Counted from the stretch's first letter, positions 1 through 7,054 are shown. The stretch is 7,997 nt of DNA from Actinomycetota bacterium (GCA_003157225.1 PMIZ01000366.1:1-7997), one strand, 5' to 3'. Notes: generated from the letters alone by a model not told the origin. Numbers and translations: made by a program.

Positions 1-2208
1 GAGAAGCGCTACCTCAAGCGCACCCCGGAAGGCAAGCCCCTCGAGGCGCCGGCCGATATGTTTGCGCGGGTCGCCGAGAACATCGCCCAGGCCGATCGCT
101 TCTACCATCCGGACGAACCGGTCGACGCTACCATCGCCGAATTCTTCGCCGTCATGGCCCGGCTGGAGTTTCTCCCCAACACCCCCACTCTCATGAATGC
201 CGGACGAGAACTGCAGCAGTTGTCCGCATGCTTCGTGCTCCCGGTCGAAGACAGCATGGAGTCCATTTTCGGCGCTATCCGCGACGCCGCCCTTGTCCAT
301 CAATCGGGGGGCGGCACCGGGTTCAGCTTCACCCGTCTGCGGCCCAAGAACGATCTGGTGCGCTCGACCATGGGTGTCGCCAGCGGGCCTGTCTCGTTCA
401 TGCGCGTGTTCGACATGGCGACGGAGACCATTAAGCAGGGCGGCACGCGCAGGGGCGCCAACATGGGCATCCTTCGGGTCGATCATCCCGACATCGTGGA
501 GTTTGTCCGCGCCAAGGAAGACGAGCACATCCTCAACAACTTCAACATCTCGGTGGGGGTCACCGAGGAGTTCATGGCGGCTGTGCTCACGGGCGGTGAC
601 TACGCTCTTCGTAACCCGCGCGATCACCACGAGGTGGGCAAGCTGAACGCCAAGGAGATCTTCGATCTCATCGTCAGCCTCGCTTGGAAGAACGGCGAGC
701 CGGGCATCGTGTTCCTCGACCGGCTGAACCGGGACAACCCGACGCCGGCGCTTGGTGAGATCGAATCCACCAACCCTTGCGGAGAGCAGCCTTTACTTCC
801 CTATGAGAGCTGCAACCTCGGCTCGATCAACCTGACCATAATGATCAAGGACGGAGAGGTCGATTGGGAGCGGCTACGCCGGGTTACCCGCACGGCAGTC
901 CACTTCCTTGACAACGTCATCGATATGAACCGCTACCCGCTCCCCGAGATCGGGGAGATGACGAGGAGCAACCGCAAGATCGGCCTTGGCGTCATGGGCT
1001 GGTCGGACATGCTGGTTGAGCTGGGCATCGCCTATGACTCCGACGAAGCCATCGGTCTCGCCCACGATCTCATGGGATTCATCGAGGAGGAGGCGGTCAA
1101 GGCTTCGGAGGACCTGGCCGTGGAGCGGGGCGTCTTCCCCAATTGGGAAGAGAGCATCTGGAAAGACAGGGGACGGAGGGTGCGCAATGCCACCCTCACC
1201 ACCATAGCGCCCACCGGAACCATCTCCATCGTCGCCGGCTGCTCGAGCGGGGTGGAGCCTATCTTCGCCCTGGCCTTCATCCGCAACGTCATGGACAACA
1301 CCGAGCTTGCCGAAGCGCATCCGGCGTTGGAGCGCGTGCTCAAGGAGCGAGGCCTCTACTCCGAGGGGCTGATGAAGGACATAGCGGCGACGGGCGGGCT
1401 ACACAACGCGGAGGTGCCGGAGGATCTCAAGCGCGTGTTTGCCACCGCGCACGACGTCACTCCCGAGTGGCATATCCGCATGCAAGCCGCCTTCCAGGAT
1501 CACGTGGACAACGCTGTATCGAAAACGGTCAACTTCCCTAACTCGGCCAAGCCTGAAGATGTGGAGCGCGTATACCTGCTCGCGTATGAGCTTGGTGTGA
1601 AAGGCGTGACCATCTATCGAGATGGCTCGCGGCAGGAGCAGGTGCTGAATATAGGCGAGGTGAAGCGCAGGGGCGCGGAAGCCGGCCAGTCGGTGCAGAT
1701 GGAGCTCGGTCCACAGGGTACGGCAGTGATGCCCGTGCGACCCAGCCGGTCGCCTGTCCTGCGTGGGGAGACTCGTGAGAAAGTCACCGGCTGCGGGAGT
1801 CTCTATGTGACCGTCAACGAGGACGACTACGGACCACGCGAGATCTTCGCCAACATGGGCAAGGCGGGTGGCTGCGCCTCGGCCTCCACCGAGGCCATCG
1901 GCAGGTTGATCTCCTTGGCCTTCCGCTACGGAGCGCCGCCGGACAAGATCGTCAAGCAACTACGCGGCATCCGCTGCCATGTGCCACTCGGTTTTGGCCC
2001 CAACCAGATCCTCTCCTGCCCGGATGCCATCGGGAGGGCCTTGGCCGACAAGTACAACCTCAGCAACGGCGACCACGGCAAGGTGGTCGGCCAGCTGGAG
2101 ATGCCCATCGCATATGCGCAGGGCGCCTGCCCTGACTGCGGCGGAGCCATCGAGCACGAAGGTGGGTGCATGGTCTGCCGGGCCTGCGGCTACTCGAAGT
2201 GCTCGTAG
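1..2208 (+). CDS. nrdJ: Adenosylcobalamin-dependent (class II) ribonucleotide reductase, 5'-truncated by window edge
   Basis: It reduces ribonucleotides to deoxyribonucleotides in the cytoplasm, using adenosylcobalamin to generate a thiyl radical. The frame is open from base 1, so 735 residues are visible and the true start lies upstream; the ATG at 58 is internal, because family-like sequence precedes it. Counting from base 1, the active-site motif NPCGEQPLLPYESC has Asn258, Cys260 (radical Cys), Glu262 and Cys271. Cys77 in LSACFVL is the partner of the redox pair. This spacing matches Asn320/Cys322/Glu324/Cys333 known from the Thermotoga enzyme. Other family motifs are NTPTLMNAG, GGGTGFSF, QGGTRRGANMG and APTGTIS. 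A TSCPD-type C-terminal domain surrounds Cys598 (TGCGSLYVTV). The tail carries Cys710, 713, 723, 726, 729 and 734, the usual NrdJ redox-shuttle/metal-binding cluster. No intein or frameshift is seen. The enzyme needs no oxygen, so it works under anoxia but requires B12. Confidence 0.96.
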   Translation, partial: EKRYLKRTPEGKPLEAPADMFARVAENIAQADRFYHPDEPVDATIAEFFAVMARLEFLPNTPTLMNAGRELQQLSACFVLPVEDSMESIFGAIRDAALVHQSGGGTGFSFTRLRPKNDLVRSTMGVASGPVSFMRVFDMATETIKQGGTRRGANMGILRVDHPDIVEFVRAKEDEHILNNFNISVGVTEEFMAAVLTGGDYALRNPRDHHEVGKLNAKEIFDLIVSLAWKNGEPGIVFLDRLNRDNPTPALGEIESTNPCGEQPLLPYESCNLGSINLTIMIKDGEVDWERLRRVTRTAVHFLDNVIDMNRYPLPEIGEMTRSNRKIGLGVMGWSDMLVELGIAYDSDEAIGLAHDLMGFIEEEAVKASEDLAVERGVFPNWEESIWKDRGRRVRNATLTTIAPTGTISIVAGCSSGVEPIFALAFIRNVMDNTELAEAHPALERVLKERGLYSEGLMKDIAATGGLHNAEVPEDLKRVFATAHDVTPEWHIRMQAAFQDHVDNAVSKTVNFPNSAKPEDVERVYLLAYELGVKGVTIYRDGSRQEQVLNIGEVKRRGAEAGQSVQMELGPQGTAVMPVRPSRSPVLRGETREKVTGCGSLYVTVNEDDYGPREIFANMGKAGGCASASTEAIGRLISLAFRYGAPPDKIVKQLRGIRCHVPLGFGPNQILSCPDAIGRALADKYNLSNGDHGKVVGQLEMPIAYAQGACPDCGGAIEHEGGCMVCRACGYSKCS

Positions 2209-2235
2209 CGCCGAGACCGGCGGTTGGCGATCTTC

Positions 2236-2514
2236 ATGGACATCGAGCTGGTCTCCATTCAGGAGGCCGAACTGCCCGACGCGTTCTGCGTGGCGTTCGA
2301 CGTCATCTACGCGGGTGAGACTTGGTGCCGTTCGCTCGTCTCTGTGGGCGCCGACGTAGCCGCGTCGCTGGAGCGGGAGGAACGGGCCGTGGTACGGGCG
2401 GCCCGGGACGCGCTTCTGGAGCTACTGGCGGTTGAGGCTGCTCCGGTCTCGTTCCACCTGCGCCTCACCGGGGAGCGCTGCATGGTCTTGGCGCGAGGGC
2501 GCCCGGGATCTTAG
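2236..2514 (+). CDS. Small hypothetical protein downstream of nrdJ
   Basis: I do not recognise this family. From the ATG at 2236 the product is 92 residues; a TTG at 2224 in the same frame would add four. Neither start has a strong Shine-Dalgarno sequence. It begins 15-27 bases after the nrdJ stop on the same strand, so cotranscription or translational coupling with nrdJ is likely. The protein is soluble, with no signal peptide or membrane segment. The pattern is strand-like (FCVAFDVIYAG, then WCRSLVSVG), a long charged amphipathic helix (about residues 40-64, rich in Glu, Arg, Ala and Leu), then strands (SFHLRLTG, CMVLARG). This suggests a compact alpha/beta fold, which is inference only. 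It has two scattered Cys and no metal-binding motif. It does not resemble NrdR, NrdI or NrdH. The stop TAG lies in the loop of a GC-rich hairpin. Confidence 0.6.
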   Translation: MDIELVSIQEAELPDAFCVAFDVIYAGETWCRSLVSVGADVAASLEREERAVVRAARDALLELLAVEAAPVSFHLRLTGERCMVLARGRPGS

Positions 2515-2521
2515 CGGGCGC
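2499..2521. terminator. Hairpin at the convergent gene junction, candidate bidirectional terminator
   Basis: GCGCCCG (2499-2505) pairs perfectly with CGGGCGC (2515-2521) around a nine-base loop that contains the stop codon of the plus-strand small gene. The right arm reaches the first base of the minus-strand DUF3160 gene's stop codon. It lies at the only convergent junction in the window. There is no T-tract on either side, so it is not a canonical intrinsic terminator. It could be a U-less terminator or an mRNA 3' end stabiliser. Confidence 0.4.
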
Positions 2522-4701
2522 TACTGCCCCGCGATCCACTCGTCCGTCCAGGCCGGCCGAGGGGGAGCCTGGCTGGAATCGAGAGCATTCACCCACTCTT
2601 CGTCGGTCATCCGCTGGGCCAGAGGAACCGTGAACTCGTAGTAGGCGTAGGAAGCGCCGCAGAAGATCTGTAGCTTGCCATCCCTCACGAACGCGACATA
2701 GAGCACTAGCGGATAGCCGGTCGCCTCTTCCAGCGCCGCGTTGTCCAGGAAGTTCGTGTGCACGTCGGCAACGAGCGGACTCTTCTCCGGGCTGGGGGAG
2801 AAGGTCGTCCCCTGGTCGGACGAGTCGTTGAACTGCCCCAGCCATTCGAGGTTCTTACCGTACCCCGCAATGGCGGCGATCTCGTCCGCGGTCAATTGGT
2901 CGCCCGACAGCTCCTTCTGAGCGATGGACGCCAGGGTCTGCGCCAGTTGGATCATCGCGTCGAGCTTGTTGCTGGCTTCCGAGTCGGTCAGGTTGTACTT
3001 GCTCAGCCCGTCGCGGAGCGTGGAGGCTAGTTGGGCTATCTTGGCGTAGAAGGCCGGGTAGGGCTCCACGTAGCCCACGGACTGTGGCTCCTCGCCCCCG
3101 TCACCCTCGGCTGCCCCGGACTGCTTGGCGTAGAGAATGGTGTCATGGCGCAACTCCGTCCAACTTCCCAGGGCTGTGTTGAGGCTCTTGCGCGCCCACA
3201 CACGCGACTTCATGAAGTCCGGCGCCCCGTCGGCCGGCATAGCCATCACCTGCTGCAGCGATTCCAGCCAGCCGGTGTAGAGGTTGGCCGGCCAGAGATC
3301 CGGTGTCTTGGCGACGAACTCCTCGTTCACCTTCTTGATCTGGCTCTCCCACTTGTCGAACTGGTCCTGGCCAAAATCATCCTTCTCGATCTTGTAGGCC
3401 TGGCTGGAGCCCAACACCGTCATCACGTCCAGGCCCATAGGGAAGCCCCGTTTGTTGTCGGTAGTACCGACCGCGGGCCAAACGAGCTCCTGGAAGGCAT
3501 ACGAGTCGGGGATGTAGCGCTGCCCCATCACCCGGAAGCTGCGCTCGTTCTCTGCCCGCTGCTGGGTGCTGCCGGTGATGGGATCTGGGGATGTCAGTAT
3601 CTTGGGAGCCGGAAGCTTGTTGAGTTCCTCACGGACCGCGGCGATCTTGGCCTGGTCGGCCAGTTGATCGGGAGCCGGCTGTGCGGTGCCGAACACCTTG
3701 GTGAGGACGGTGTCCATGTCGTCTACGGTCAGATCGTCGGCCCGGCCCACCAGGAAACTGGTGGGCTCGTAGATGGCCGCCCAGGCGTCCCTGGTTGTGC
3801 CGGTGAGTGAGGAGGCGACGAGGATGGCCCGCCGGGTCAGACTGATAGCAAGCTCCTCAGGGATATCCGGGCGTTCGTTGATGAAGAAGCCGGTGTGGCC
3901 GTACCACATCATCGCTTTGAAATACCGTTTGAGCGTCTCGCTCCGGGTGTAGTGGCCCCGGGGCTTGTACTGGCTGTAGTCCTCGAGGTACCCGAGGATG
4001 GGGGAGATAGAGGGGCCTTCCGCGGCCTCGATGAGGGCTACCTCAGCGTCCACCTCGGAAGCGACTGCGTCCGGGGCAGTGCTGGCTCCCTTGAGCAGGG
4101 TGCCCCCTACGGAGAAGAAGGCCATGTTGAGGCGGGCGGCCTCCTTGATGGCGGGGTCGGTGGCAGTGTTCCACTGGTCGGAGGCGGATGCGTAGAGGGC
4201 CTCGGTCATCTTGATGGCCTGCTGGTACAAGGAGGCCTCCTCCATGCGCTGAAGCAGCGTGTCGAAAAGGCCGTGGTAGGCATTGAGCATGGAGTCGGTG
4301 GTGACAAGAACGGGCAAGCCCTGATAACGGGCGGTTTCGTAGATCTGCCAGAACTTCCAGTACCCATCATCTGTCGACGGGATGGTGGCTACGAAGCTCT
4401 GCCGGGCAAGTATCTGCTTCTGTGCCTCGGTGAGCGTGACCTCACCGAGATTGGTGATCGCCGCCAGGTCGACGGGCTGCGAGGGGAGGTAGGCCGGCTC
4501 GACGTACGGGCCGGCGAGAGATCCGCCCGCGAGTGTGCTTCCGGTCGCGCTGCTCGACGTGGTAGACACGCTCGATGGCGTCACCGAAGGGCTGGTGGTG
4601 GAAGTGACCGCCTGCTTGTTGCTACAGCCCGTCAATGCCGTACCGGTGACAAGGAAGATCGTTAGGACAGTGAGCAACTTGATGGTGAAAGCACGATTCA
4701 T
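2521..4701 (-). CDS. DUF3160 domain-containing lipoprotein
   Basis: Predicted exported, lipid-anchored protein of 726 residues; the biochemical function of DUF3160 is unknown. It starts with a lipoprotein signal: Lys8, a hydrophobic core, and lipobox LTGC with Cys26 as lipidation site. A Ser/Thr-rich linker (about 31-60) follows. The rest is DUF3160, recognised from family-like blocks: GLPVLVTTDSMLNAYHGLFD (128-147), MGQRYIPDSYAFQ (392-404), PMGLDVMTVLG (421-431), LGSWTELRHDTILYAKQS (511-528), GYVEPYPAFYAK (543-554), and a C-terminal block with ADVHTN, YYEF and MTDEEW (645-704). I chose the ATG at 4701 because GGGAGGGG lies four bases upstream and the lipobox is correctly placed; the frame is open up to 4887, but that extension has no signal character. 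The gene lies 146 bases after another lipoprotein gene on the same strand. The domain assignment is firm, the function is not. Confidence 0.9.
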   Translation of the reverse strand: MNRAFTIKLLTVLTIFLVTGTALTGCSNKQAVTSTTSPSVTPSSVSTTSSSATGSTLAGGSLAGPYVEPAYLPSQPVDLAAITNLGEVTLTEAQKQILARQSFVATIPSTDDGYWKFWQIYETARYQGLPVLVTTDSMLNAYHGLFDTLLQRMEEASLYQQAIKMTEALYASASDQWNTATDPAIKEAARLNMAFFSVGGTLLKGASTAPDAVASEVDAEVALIEAAEGPSISPILGYLEDYSQYKPRGHYTRSETLKRYFKAMMWYGHTGFFINERPDIPEELAISLTRRAILVASSLTGTTRDAWAAIYEPTSFLVGRADDLTVDDMDTVLTKVFGTAQPAPDQLADQAKIAAVREELNKLPAPKILTSPDPITGSTQQRAENERSFRVMGQRYIPDSYAFQELVWPAVGTTDNKRGFPMGLDVMTVLGSSQAYKIEKDDFGQDQFDKWESQIKKVNEEFVAKTPDLWPANLYTGWLESLQQVMAMPADGAPDFMKSRVWARKSLNTALGSWTELRHDTILYAKQSGAAEGDGGEEPQSVGYVEPYPAFYAKIAQLASTLRDGLSKYNLTDSEASNKLDAMIQLAQTLASIAQKELSGDQLTADEIAAIAGYGKNLEWLGQFNDSSDQGTTFSPSPEKSPLVADVHTNFLDNAALEEATGYPLVLYVAFVRDGKLQIFCGASYAYYEFTVPLAQRMTDEEWVNALDSSQAPPRPAWTDEWIAGQ

Positions 4702-4705
4702 GGCA

Positions 4706-4713
4706 CCCCTCCC
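4706..4713 (-). promoter_or_regulatory. Ribosome binding site of the DUF3160 gene
   Basis: On the minus strand this reads GGGAGGGG and ends four bases before the ATG at 4701. It decides the start, placing it at the head of the lipoprotein signal peptide and not at the upstream end of the open frame. Confidence 0.7.
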
Positions 4714-4759
4714 GCTAGACTCGCCTCGCTCTGCGGCGTCGGTGAAGACGCCCTCTACC

Positions 4760-4788
4760 ATGTTTGCTGCCACCATGTCACACGTCAA
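4760..4788 (-). promoter_or_regulatory. Weak candidate promoter for the DUF3160 gene
   Basis: In the 146-base gap before the DUF3160 gene, the minus strand has TTGACG (4788-4783; five of six bases match the -35 consensus), a 17-base spacer, and AAACAT (4765-4760; only three of six match -10). It would start transcription roughly 50 bases before the ATG. The -10 is poor, so this is a suggestion only. The size of the gap is the main argument for a separate promoter here. Confidence 0.25.
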
Positions 4789-4802
4789 CAACGAGCTTGT
4801 AA

Positions 4803-4820
4803 CGGTTGTGTCACGAACCG
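4803..4820. repeat. Inverted repeat CGGTT-N8-AACCG between the two lipoprotein genes
   Basis: CGGTT (4803-4807) and AACCG (4816-4820) are perfect inverted arms. Inside them GTGTCAC is itself symmetric, offset by one base. It lies 28-45 bases past the stop of the small lipoprotein gene and 14 bases upstream of the candidate -35 of the DUF3160 gene. It could be an operator or a weak terminator stem; no T-run follows on the minus strand. Confidence 0.3.
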
Positions 4821-4847
4821 GTGGGTCTCCCGGCGCTGGTGGCGGGG

Positions 4848-5429
4848 CTAGTCGGAGCCTACGGCGGTGAAGCCGAAGCCGTTCCAACGGTAGAGGACGG
4901 TGCGCTTCGCGGTCTGACCGGGCGCCGGCTCCAGGGTAAGCAGGATGGCGTCACCGCCCGGTGCGCTCGTTGTCTGGTCGCCCTCGTTGACGCGGGTGTT
5001 GAGGCTGACGATCTCGAAAGTGAGCGGCCGCGGTGTCAGCTCGCTGGTGACCAGCCGCTCACGGTACTTGCCGCCGAAGTAGGCGAAGAGCCCGATATGG
5101 CGACCCTCTTGGTCGTCGAGCAGGGTCACGACTTCGGGGAGACCATCGTGGTCAGTGTCGCCCAGGGAAGCCGTGACCACGTGCCACTTGTTACGACTGT
5201 GGTACACGACCTTGCCGTCGGTGATAGTGAGAGAACCCCCGGCTCGGTCGACGAAAATGCGCTCCGGCGAGGCATCGCCGTCGAGGTCGGCAAGGTAGGT
5301 GATACCGGGTGAGAGGCGATCGTGCAACGTAGCCGCGACGGGCTGAGCACGGGAGCAACCGCTGAGCAGGACGACGGTGATCGCCAGAAGGCCGGCGAGG
5401 GCGGAAACGGCGAGAATCCGCGTCCTCAT
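4848..5429 (-). CDS. Small lipoprotein with FG-GAP/VCBS-like Asp-rich loops
   Basis: Predicted exported lipoprotein of 193 residues, function unknown. The N-terminus is a clear lipoprotein signal: Arg2 and Arg4, a hydrophobic core, and lipobox LSGC with Cys25. Two loops, DLDGDASPE (48-56) and DTDHDGLPE (91-99), have the DxDxD...PE pattern of FG-GAP/VCBS and other beta-propeller-like repeats, which often bind calcium. Each is followed by strand-like sequence. The C-terminus has an aromatic RWNGFGF motif, often seen at the end of such secreted proteins. The ATG at 5429 was chosen because it opens the signal peptide; the frame runs open to 5591, but that stretch overlaps iscU and looks non-coding. 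The Shine-Dalgarno is weak. It lies 61 bases after iscU and 146 before the DUF3160 lipoprotein gene, so the two envelope proteins may act together, which is inference. It could be a solute- or glycan-binding accessory protein. Confidence 0.82.
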   Translation of the reverse strand: MRTRILAVSALAGLLAITVVLLSGCSRAQPVAATLHDRLSPGITYLADLDGDASPERIFVDRAGGSLTITDGKVVYHSRNKWHVVTASLGDTDHDGLPEVVTLLDDQEGRHIGLFAYFGGKYRERLVTSELTPRPLTFEIVSLNTRVNEGDQTTSAPGGDAILLTLEPAPGQTAKRTVLYRWNGFGFTAVGSD

Positions 5430-5456
5430 GGGTTGACCCGGCCCGAGGCTGGTCGC

Positions 5457-5484
5457 GAGGCCCCGCGCGCGCCGGCGGGGCATC
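5457..5484 (-). terminator. GC-rich hairpin downstream of iscU
   Basis: GCCCCGC (5460-5466) pairs with GCGGGGC (5475-5481) around an eight-base loop. Two more pairs form outside one mismatch (5457-5458 with 5483-5484). On the minus strand it starts seven bases after the iscU stop, the usual place for a terminator or 3'-end stabiliser. No T-tract follows, so full termination is doubtful; it may reduce readthrough into the lipoprotein genes. Confidence 0.4.
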
Positions 5485-5490
5485 TCCCCG

Positions 5491-5865
5491 CTACGCTGCC
5501 TTCTGCCGGTTGCGGTAGTCTTCGATGGCGGCTTGGAGCCCATCCGCGGCCAGGTTGGAGCAGTGCATCTTGGCCGGCGGCAGGCCGCCAAGGGCTTCGG
5601 CTACCGCTTTGTTGGAGATCTCCATGGCGTCGTCGAGCTTCTTGCCCTTGGCCATCTCGGTGACCATGCTCGAGGTGGCGACAGCCGCGCCGCAGCCCAG
5701 GGTCTGGAACTTGATGTCCTGGAGGACGTCGTCCTTGACCTTGATGGTGATGCGCATCATGTCGCCGCACTGGGGGTTGCCCACCTCGCCTACGCCGTCG
5801 GCGTCCTCGATGACACCCATGTTCCGCGGGTTGCGGAAGTGCTCCATGACAAGCTCTGAGTACAT
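5491..5865 (-). CDS. iscU: Iron-sulfur cluster assembly scaffold protein, IscU/NifU-N type
   Basis: Scaffold of 124 residues on which sulfur from the cysteine desulfurase and iron are built into a transient Fe-S cluster. The three cluster ligands are visible: Cys33 in GNPQCGD, with the adjacent Asp35; Cys58 in TLGCGAAVATSS; and Cys102 in LPPAKMHCSNLAAD, preceded by His101. It lacks the roughly 20-residue insertion of SufU, so it is the IscU/NifU N-terminal type; there is no NifU middle or C-terminal domain. The chaperone-recognition motif is LPPAK here, against LPPVK in Escherichia coli IscU. I chose the ATG at 5865 because it gives the family N-terminus MYSELVMEHFRNPRN and has AAAGGAA five bases upstream; the frame is open further up to 6051, but that region encodes the end of iscS. 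Only one base separates it from the iscS stop, so translation is probably coupled. Confidence 0.95.
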   Translation of the reverse strand: MYSELVMEHFRNPRNMGVIEDADGVGEVGNPQCGDMMRITIKVKDDVLQDIKFQTLGCGAAVATSSMVTEMAKGKKLDDAMEISNKAVAEALGGLPPAKMHCSNLAADGLQAAIEDYRNRQKAA

Positions 5866-5866
5866 A

Positions 5867-7054
5867 TCAGTTCCTTTGCTTACACGCGCAGTTGGCGCAC
5901 CAGATGGGGGACATCTCGCGGAGCCGGGCCACGATGGGCGGAAATACCTTGATGAAGAAGTCGATGTTCTCCTCGGTGGTGCTGCGTCCGAGGGTGACCC
6001 GGAGCGAGCCGTGAGCCAGTTCGGCCGGGATGCCCAGTGCGAGCAGCACATGGCTGGGTTCGAGCGACCCGGTAGTACAGGCCGAGCCCGATGAGACGCA
6101 TATGCCCTCCATGTCCAGCATGAGGATCATGGATTCGCCTTCGATGCCGTCAAGCCTCACATTCAGATTGTTGGGCAACCTGTGGGCCATGTCGCCGTTT
6201 AGGTAGATAGCCTCGATGTTGGCGCTGAGGCCCTCCCACAGGCGGTTGCGCAGCGCGGCCTCGCGAACGGCGTCTTCGGCCATGCGTGCCCTCGCGAGCT
6301 CGAAGGCCTTGGCCATGCCGACTATCCCGGGGACGTTGGTCGTGCCTGCCCGCCGGCCTCTCTCCTGGCCACCGCCGTGGAGGAGCGGGCTGACGCGAGT
6401 GCGTTTGCGCAGATACATGAGGCCTACACCTTTGGGCCCGTATAGCTTGTGCGCGCTCACCGAGAGCATGTCGACACCAAGCTCGTTCACGTCGAGCGGG
6501 AGCTTGCCCGCGCTCTGAACCGCGTCCGTATGGAAGAGGACCCCGGCCTCGCGGGTGATCTTCCCGATCTCCGCGATGGGCTCGACGGTACCTACTTCGT
6601 TGTTGGCGTGCATGATGGAGACGAGAATGGTGTCGGGCCGGATGGCCTTGCGGACGTCATCCGGGTCCACGAGCCCGTCGCTGTTCACCGGCACTCGGGT
6701 GATCTCGTAGCCGTGCTTCTCGAGGTATTCCATGCTCTCGAGCACCGCGTGGTGCTCAAGGGTGGAAGTGATGAGGTGGCGCCCCTTCTGTTGCTGGGCC
6801 TCGGCGGTGCCGAGTATGGCCCAGTCGTCGGACTCAGTGCCTCCGCTGGTGAAATAGATCTCCTCGGCGTCAGCCCCGAGCGTCTGGGCGATGAACTCCC
6901 GTGCCTCCTGGACAGCACTCGCGGCGGTGAGGCCCAGGCTGTAGACCGTCGATGGATTGCCAAATTGCTCGGTGTGCCAGGGAGCCATGGCTGCCACCAC
7001 TTCGGGATCGGCCGGGGTTGTGGAAGCGTGGTCCAGGTAGATGACGTCGGGCAT
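5867..7054 (-). CDS. iscS: Cysteine desulfurase, IscS/NifS group I
   Basis: PLP enzyme of 395 residues (fold-type I aminotransferase) that removes sulfur from cysteine and holds it as a persulfide for the neighbouring IscU. Visible residues: His101 (LEHHAVL) stacking on PLP, Asn152 (ANNEVG), Asp177 and Gln180 (HTDAVQSAGK), Lys203 as the PLP Schiff base (SAHKLYGPKG), and the persulfide Cys326 in the long mobile loop SSGSACTTGSLEPSH, which marks group I. The length is normal apart from the end: after the usual LREMSP close, the tail reads IWCANCACKQRN, with Cys386, Cys389 and Cys391. The ATG at 7054 has GAGGG six to seven bases upstream and starts the family N-terminus (VIYLDHASTTP). It is 12 bases from the ferredoxin gene and one base from iscU. 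Without a nif cluster, iscS is the better name; nifS is a common synonym. Confidence 0.96.
   Translation of the reverse strand: MPDVIYLDHASTTPADPEVVAAMAPWHTEQFGNPSTVYSLGLTAASAVQEAREFIAQTLGADAEEIYFTSGGTESDDWAILGTAEAQQQKGRHLITSTLEHHAVLESMEYLEKHGYEITRVPVNSDGLVDPDDVRKAIRPDTILVSIMHANNEVGTVEPIAEIGKITREAGVLFHTDAVQSAGKLPLDVNELGVDMLSVSAHKLYGPKGVGLMYLRKRTRVSPLLHGGGQERGRRAGTTNVPGIVGMAKAFELARARMAEDAVREAALRNRLWEGLSANIEAIYLNGDMAHRLPNNLNVRLDGIEGESMILMLDMEGICVSSGSACTTGSLEPSHVLLALGIPAELAHGSLRVTLGRSTTEENIDFFIKVFPPIVARLREMSPIWCANCACKQRN
5871..5877 (-). promoter_or_regulatory. Ribosome binding site of iscU inside the 3' end of iscS
   Basis: The minus strand reads AAAGGAA, five bases before the iscU ATG at 5865. 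It lies inside the last codons of iscS (Lys-Gln-Arg-Asn). It fixes the iscU start and implies translational coupling of the two genes. Confidence 0.7.

Noticed and set aside
1399..1959. Minus-strand open frame of 186 codons inside nrdJ
   Set aside because: Antisense to conserved NrdJ sequence; composition and lack of motifs indicate a shadow frame.
3031..3810. Plus-strand open frame of 259 codons
   Set aside because: Antisense to the DUF3160 gene, whose protein matches family motifs along its whole length. The antisense translation is Gly/Val/Leu/His-rich with no domain, as expected from high-GC third-position bias.
3895..4665. Plus-strand open frame of 256 codons
   Set aside because: Antisense to the N-terminal half of the DUF3160 gene; low-complexity Gly/Val/Leu composition and no recognisable motif.
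4702..4887. 62-residue N-terminal extension of the DUF3160 protein
   Set aside because: It would bury the signal peptide and lipobox behind an Arg/Pro-rich stretch and overlap the upstream lipoprotein gene. The ATG at 4701 has a strong Shine-Dalgarno and begins the signal peptide.
5430..5591. N-terminal extension of the small lipoprotein into iscU
   Set aside because: It overlaps the conserved 3' end of iscU, and the extension is Arg/Pro-rich; the signal peptide starts at the ATG at 5429.
5866..6051. N-terminal extension of IscU
   Set aside because: It overlaps the end of iscS. The family N-terminus and a good ribosome binding site place the start at 5865.
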